Below, one piece after another: positions 59,414-64,000 of a DNA stretch of 64,000 bases (positions are counted from its first letter, which is position 1; every line of letters begins with the position of its first letter). This stretch comes from Ambrosia x helenae. Its lineage: Eukaryota > Streptophyta > Magnoliopsida > Asterales > Asteraceae. Location of the stretch: contig CM061234.1 of the NCBI GenBank assembly GCA_030844895.1, forward strand, positions 14,629,573 through 14,693,572, in the 5' to 3' direction. A program made the position numbers and the translations under genes. Under the pieces are notes generated by a model that saw only the letters and a list, made by a program, of their open reading frames with translations, did no database searches and was not told where the DNA came from.

Positions 59414-60265
59414 TAAAAAAATTGTTACCCCACAATTTCTAAACATGATAACTTTTTCGTAAACTAATATTTCCTTAAAAAATATACCATAAAAACGACC
59501 ATCTTATTTTCTTTAATTTGTGTATAATATTTCTATATTTTTTAATCAAAAAATGATATGTTACATGATTAAGAATGTCTAGGGGTGAGCAATAATCAAA
59601 TCGTTAATCAAAACCAAACCAACACACGAAACCGAACCAGAATTAATCAAACCGAAACCAACCATTCATGTTTTATATATTTTTAGATTCCATACCTTAA
59701 TTTCATTTATTTTTACTTGCATTTCATGTATATTTAAGTACAAAAATTTAGGCAAAGTTTGGTATTAGTTATGGTTATTAACTAAAATTAATTGAATCAA
59801 ACTGAACACTGAAAATCTAACCAAATAAATCGAACAATTAACTGATTAGTTAATAGAAGTTATGAGCTACCTGTGGATAACGAATCAGGGTAGGATGTCA
59901 AGTCTTGGGATGCTTGGGGTAGATTTGATTCCAATAGGATAAGATAGTTTTACTTTTTTGTGTTTTTTTTTGTTTGTATCTTGGATTTGTTCCTCGGGGG
60001 TTTTTTTTTTTTTTTTTTTGCTAGCTTTTGAATAAAGTTTCGTTAGCCGCCCCCGTCGTGTAGCTCCGTTGGTTTAAGGGGCTAACAACCAAACTAAAAG
60101 AACACCTTATACACCCTTGAAAGTGTAGTTTTATGGGTGTATGTATTTGTTAAAGGGTTATGGGTTTCACACACCCCGTGACATCACATTCTGAGAATGT
60201 GACATCATATAATAGAGTATGCGGCATGCTCCTATTAGTACATGATGTGGGTGTATCATTTCTAA
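59414..60265. other. Intergenic, old repeat scraps
   Basis: Holds a aaaccgaaacc-type low-complexity region (59600-59850), a T-run (60002-60019), and at 60115-60255 a small region whose ends (ttatacaccc, gggtgtat) are inverse of each other. No gene seen. Confidence 0.4.
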
Positions 60266-60474
60266 GAGGGTGTTTGGGACTGCATTTTGAATCTGATTTT
60301 TACATTATTGCATTTTGAAAACGCAGATAATCAGTTTTTAGTGTTTGGGATTGCATTTTGAAAACGCAGATAATAAGTTTTTTAGGCTATCAAAACGCAA
60401 TAATTTATTAGCAGCTTCACCTCTGCTTTTCCAAAACGTATAATCTGTTTTGGATAATCAATCCCAAACACCCC
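60266..60474. mobile_element. Harbinger/Tourist-type MITE, short
   Basis: Ends gagggtgtttggga and tcccaaacacccc with taa on both sides (60263-60265 and 60475-60477). Inside, the block attgcattttgaaaacgcag is repeated in tandem after about 58 bp. Confidence 0.88.
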
Positions 60475-60513
60475 TAAAAATCCATGCTAAAAATCACTAG
60501 TCTATTTATAACT

Positions 60514-60938
60514 TTTTTTTTGGAAGGCGAATTTTCTATGTTGTGGCAGAGAACATCACAACCCCCCAGAAGGGGAGTCCCCTAGCCACTCTCCAATGGT
60601 CAGACTATGTTGTCTTAACCGGGCCCACGCTGACACGAGAGTGGCCGGCCCACAAGCGAGTCAAGGCTGCGCATAAGGGGCACTAAGGCTTCCACCCGGA
60701 AAATTTCCCGCCACCTGCCACTTGACAGATGTTGCACCCTCCACAAGAGGCAAACCTCTCTGGAGTAAATGCACGGTAGTAGAAAACCGGGGGGCCATCA
60801 GAATCGAACCTGGCACCTACAAGTAGGCTAGTTTCGACCATCACTTGGCAATACCCCCAAATGTAGCTTATGGGAATCGAACTCAAAGTCTCCCAAAGGA
60901 GATTTGAGATGACAACCATTGAGCCACAAGTGGAGGAT
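60514..60938 (-). mobile_element. tRNA-derived SINE with 18-bp target duplication
   Basis: On the minus strand: A box tggctcaatgg and B box agttcgattcc near the 5' end (about 60875-60925), a second B-box-like ggttcgattc near 60808, and a poly-A tail (T-run at 60514-60521 on the plus strand). An exact 18-bp direct repeat beginning actagtctattt flanks it (60496-60513 and 60939-60956). Confidence 0.9.
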
Positions 60939-61074
60939 ACTAGTCTATTTATAACTAGGTAGTGGTTAATTAGATATGTAGTCGAAATGAGATTTTTTTG
61001 CCAAAATAGTGGCGAAATGCATTATTTTTGTGCATTTGGAGGGTGTCAGCAACGAAATTTCAAAAATGGTGTTT

Positions 61075-61335
61075 CCGCAAGACCATCTTGCGGATTTGGT
61101 GACGTGGAGGGGAGAGGAGAGAGTCTTTTGCTGATTAGGAAAGAGATGGGTGGATCCGCAACACCGTCTTGCGGATTTAAAACTTTATTTTGTAGGATTG
61201 TTAATTCTTCAAGGGGGTGTTTTGTAAGTTATATGGGCATTGGCATATCATCTTGCGGATTCATGTACTAGATCCGCAACATGGTCTTGCGAATTTAGCA
61301 TAAACCCACGACTTCATCATTCTTCAGGGGGGTCT
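61075..61335. repeat. Repeated CCGCAA-N7-TTGCGG palindromes upstream of the mobile-domain gene
   Basis: Palindromes at 61075-61093 and 61156-61174, a right half at 61253-61258, and an imperfect one at 61274-61292. Two of them are followed after about 40 bp by nearly the same string (ttcttcaagggggtgttttg, ttcttcaggggggtctt), so the region contains a degenerate tandem unit of about 118 bp. Function unknown. Confidence 0.7.
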
Positions 61336-61659
61336 TTTGTAAATCTTGTTTTGTCTTGTTCTTTTATCTCGTGGGTTGAAGCAGGAAGTGTAAGGAAAGT
61401 TTCACATGCATTACACCCCAACCACACAAAGGGGTGAATGCTTTTGTTCAGTAAGATTTGACTAGACAAATGCCATAATTATTGCATGCATGCAAGGACA
61501 TGCAAACAATGTAGTAGTAAGTAGTAGTCTTATAAATTTGAACCATGTGAACGAGTAATCTGCATTCTCAAAATCCAAGCCAAAACCACATATATTTCAG
61601 ATATCTACCTTTCACTCTCAATCTGTATACACATATCTACCACTCTTATAATTTGCACT

Positions 61660-63214
61660 ATGGCATTTGTAAACCCTGGTCCTCGCAGCAATGAACTCCT
61701 ATGGGATCAATCACGACATCGTTCGGCGATGTTGTTTGAAGGAAATGCGGTAGATGCAGATGTTAATATTAGACGCGGCGACCAATCCTTTTGGTCGACA
61801 ATTAACAACTTTTCATTGGATGGTCGTATTAAAGATATGCTGCGCACTGCAGGTTTTCTTGGAGTTATTGAGTGTGGTTACCGGAAGGTTGACCGAGGGT
61901 TGATAACTGCCCTCGTTGAAAGATGGCGTCCCGAGACCAACACGTTTCACCTACGATTCGGTGAGGTGACAGTAACGTTAGAGGATGTTGCATGCTTAAT
62001 GGGTCTTCCTATTAATGGCCCCCCCGTGTTAGGAGATCAACTTGACGTGACGAATAATGATGAACGGGCAGTACTTGTCTACAATTTGTTGGGTATAACA
62101 ACCAACAAATTTTCTGGAAACAAGATGCTTGTACGGGATGTTACAAATAGAATTTCGAGTCCGTTGCCCGATGACCTGACTGACGTCGAGATCATACAAC
62201 GCGCCTGTTGTGTGATATTACTCTTGTTGTCATGTTCTTTGTTTAATGACTCAAGCAACGGGACGGTGAAGCTGGCCTTTTTACCATACCTAGAGGACCT
62301 CAATGAATGTCGGACCTTTAGTTGGGGTAGTGCTGTGTTGGCATGGTTGTATCGCAACCTGTGCAAAGCAGCAGTAATGGACGGCGAAGCAATGTGTGGG
62401 TGTGTGTCTTTGTTACAGTTGTGGGCGTATACCCGAATCCGGGTATTAGCTCCCATAATTGTTCCGGAAGAACAAGAAGAAGGCGCGGATAGACTCCCAT
62501 TTGGTGCCAAGTAAGTAGTATTTTATGCGTGCATATCATTGATTATATTAAAACATGTTATTTTTGCTAATAACTATTGCGTTTGATAATTTTTTTTAAA
62601 AGGTGGCGTGTAGCACACCGGTTTAAGCAGACGACCAGACACTCGTTACGTGCAATCCGTTCTCAACTAGCCAATCTTCACGAGGATTCGGTAAGAGTTA
62701 AGTTACACTAAATTACTGTTGAATTCCGTACAATGCGTTAATAATTAATTTTTTTTTGCACCAGTTTGTCTGGCGTCCATATGAAGAAGAAATGGGTTCC
62801 TTGGCGGATTATTGTCTAGAAGGGCAGGATTCCTGGTGTTGTGAGTGTTATATCTTGTGGAATCAAGTGGTGGAATACCACTCACCATCTCGGGTCCTTA
62901 GACAGTACGGGTTCTGCCAATGGAAACCTCAAAATCCCCCCCTTAGCCATGAAGAGCTCCTTTCCCTGCGTAAATTGAAGCGTTCCGGGCATACGGATAC
63001 AGACTGGAGAAACAGACATGAAACCTATGTATCCTCCTGGGACAATCGCAGATTTAATAGAGTGGTGGGGCAACCGATGATGGCAGGGTTTCCTTCCGTG
63101 TCTCCAGATTACATGAGTTGGTATCTGGAACACACGATTGGATTTGTGACCAACCCGGCGAATGACCCGCACCACAAACCGGGTTCCGAGATGATGGGTC
63201 AATCACCCAACTAA
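61660..63214 (+). CDS. Plant mobile domain protein (MAIN/MAIL1-like)
   Basis: Three exons, 61660-62510, 62603-62690 and 62765-63214, giving 462 residues; the introns are short with good borders and keep frame. Family marks are LVERWRPETNTFHLRFGEVT, TLEDVACLMGLPINGPPV near residue 110, YLEDL..CRTFSWGSAVLAWLYRNLC, and in exon 3 FVWRPYEEE and the WNQVVEYHSPSRVLRQYGF block. Such proteins occur both as host genes (MAIN, MAIL1, needed for silencing and genome stability) and inside plant transposons. The start at 61660 follows a plausible leader with no earlier in-frame ATG needed. A further ORF lies 88 bp downstream of the stop. Host or transposon origin cannot be settled from this window. Confidence 0.85.
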
Positions 63215-63302
63215 TGGTTTGTATATCAGTTTAATAAATTTACCCAATAGTATATAATGCAAAAATATTATTTTAATGTTCTTTATTTTAATATTAATGC
63301 AT

Positions 63303-64000
63303 ATGGAAGGCTATGCAGAGATGTATAGTCAAGCGGCTCGGTTTATGCAACACGCTCCTGAACAATTCGCAGCGATACAAAACACTGCCAGCGCAGTGTT
63401 GACTTCAATTCGCGAAGGAGATCGTTTGAATCATCCTTCGCGTCTACAAGATCACCCGGTCGGTAGCCAGGCTGACAGAAGCCGACCTAATAGGGTGTCA
63501 GGGCGTATAAACCGTAGTCGTGGTCGGGTGGACCAGGCAGGGCCTTCTTCAGCAACTGGTCGGGTGGACCAGGCAGGGCCTTCTTCAGCAACTCAAGACC
63601 CTCCCAGGAATTATGACCAGTCTATGGACATGGACTGGAATAATTTTGATTTCACAACTTTTCTGAATGATGATGATAGTGGGAGAGGTAATTTTGAAGG
63701 GGCTAGTTCCTCACAAAACCCCGTTCATCCACAACAGTTAGGGGGGTTTGATGCACAACAGTTAGGGGGGTTCAATCCACAACACTCTAGGGGGTTCATA
63801 CCTACTCCCCAACAGTCTAGTATGTATAATACCCCCTACCCCTAAGTAACACCCAGGCGTCTACATTTTTTACACCAGATAACCCGTTTAACACCCAGCA
63901 ATCCTCGTTCACTTACTGGGCACCAAATCAAAGTGAACAACCAACGGGTTTTAATAATTCTTGGACGCCTGTACCCTTTCAATATGATGAACGTCGTAAT
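63303..64000 (+). CDS. Possible C-terminal exon of the mobile-domain gene, incomplete
   Basis: An open frame MEGYAEMYSQAARFMQHAPEQ to 63845 has a helical start. A 36-bp tandem duplication encodes GRVDQAGPSSAT twice, and a Gln/Gly-rich tail (QQLGGF repeats) follows. After the stop, a neighbouring frame continues sensibly (NTQASTFFTPDNPFNTQQSS) to the window end, suggesting a frameshift. Mobile-domain genes often end in such low-complexity tails. No convincing donor removes the stop at 63212-63214, so the link to the upstream gene is unproven. Confidence 0.5.

Noticed and set aside
59583..59600. hAT terminus taggggtgagca
   Set aside because: No inverse end or 8-bp duplication was found in the next kilobase.

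Overview
The window is plant nuclear DNA. The genes have GT-AG introns, and the transposable elements are of plant types: LTR retrotransposons with an initiator-tRNA-Met primer site, plant L1-like LINEs, tRNA-derived SINEs, hAT, Harbinger and Mutator relatives, and (TA)n-flanked inverted-repeat elements. The host proteins are eudicot-like and the style of the long LTRs suggests the daisy family (Asteraceae). The family assignment is inference from memory of such repeats, not something proved here.

Five host-type genes can be reconstructed exon by exon. They are: a single-CRM-domain RNA-binding protein with an organelle-targeting-like N terminus (+, 5339-8500, 3 exons); a DUF1218 four-helix membrane protein of the lignin-modifier type (-, 10133-12290, 3 exons); a RING-H2 E3 ubiquitin ligase of the BIG BROTHER-RELATED type (-, 15513-19769, 7 exons); a CDK-like Ser/Thr kinase of the At1g54610/IBS1 group (-, 34386-40482, 8 exons); and a plant mobile domain protein (+, 61660-63214, with a possible C-terminal extension to the window end). 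They are unrelated in function and form no cluster. Most of their introns carry transposon insertions.

Layout. 1-5.2 kb: transposon remnants and a LINE. 5.3-19.8 kb: the first three genes, with hAT and Harbinger elements and a SINE in and between them. 19.8-22.3 kb: intergenic with a SINE. 22.3-34 kb: a nested nest of elements. Here a (TA)n-flanked inverted-repeat element is split by a solo LTR, which is itself split by a second solo LTR of the same family. Further (TA)n-flanked elements and a broken Mutator-like element follow. 34.4-40.6 kb: the kinase gene. 41-47.6 kb: MITEs, gypsy fragments, a LINE and a SINE. 47.6-56.3 kb: a complete, very young LTR retrotransposon with no visible gag or pol. 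56.3-59.2 kb: a decayed gypsy gag-protease-RT that this element borders. 59.2-64 kb: repeats, a SINE, and the mobile-domain gene.

The most unusual signals are two. First, the solo LTRs at 22.7-27.8 kb each carry two divergent tRNA-like modules (A box, B box in a hairpin, then a T-run), and the hairpin arms differ between copies yet stay complementary. Second, the 8.7-kb LTR element is recent but noncoding inside, while its LTRs hold a TATA box, a GC-rich short ORF and a splice-donor-like end.
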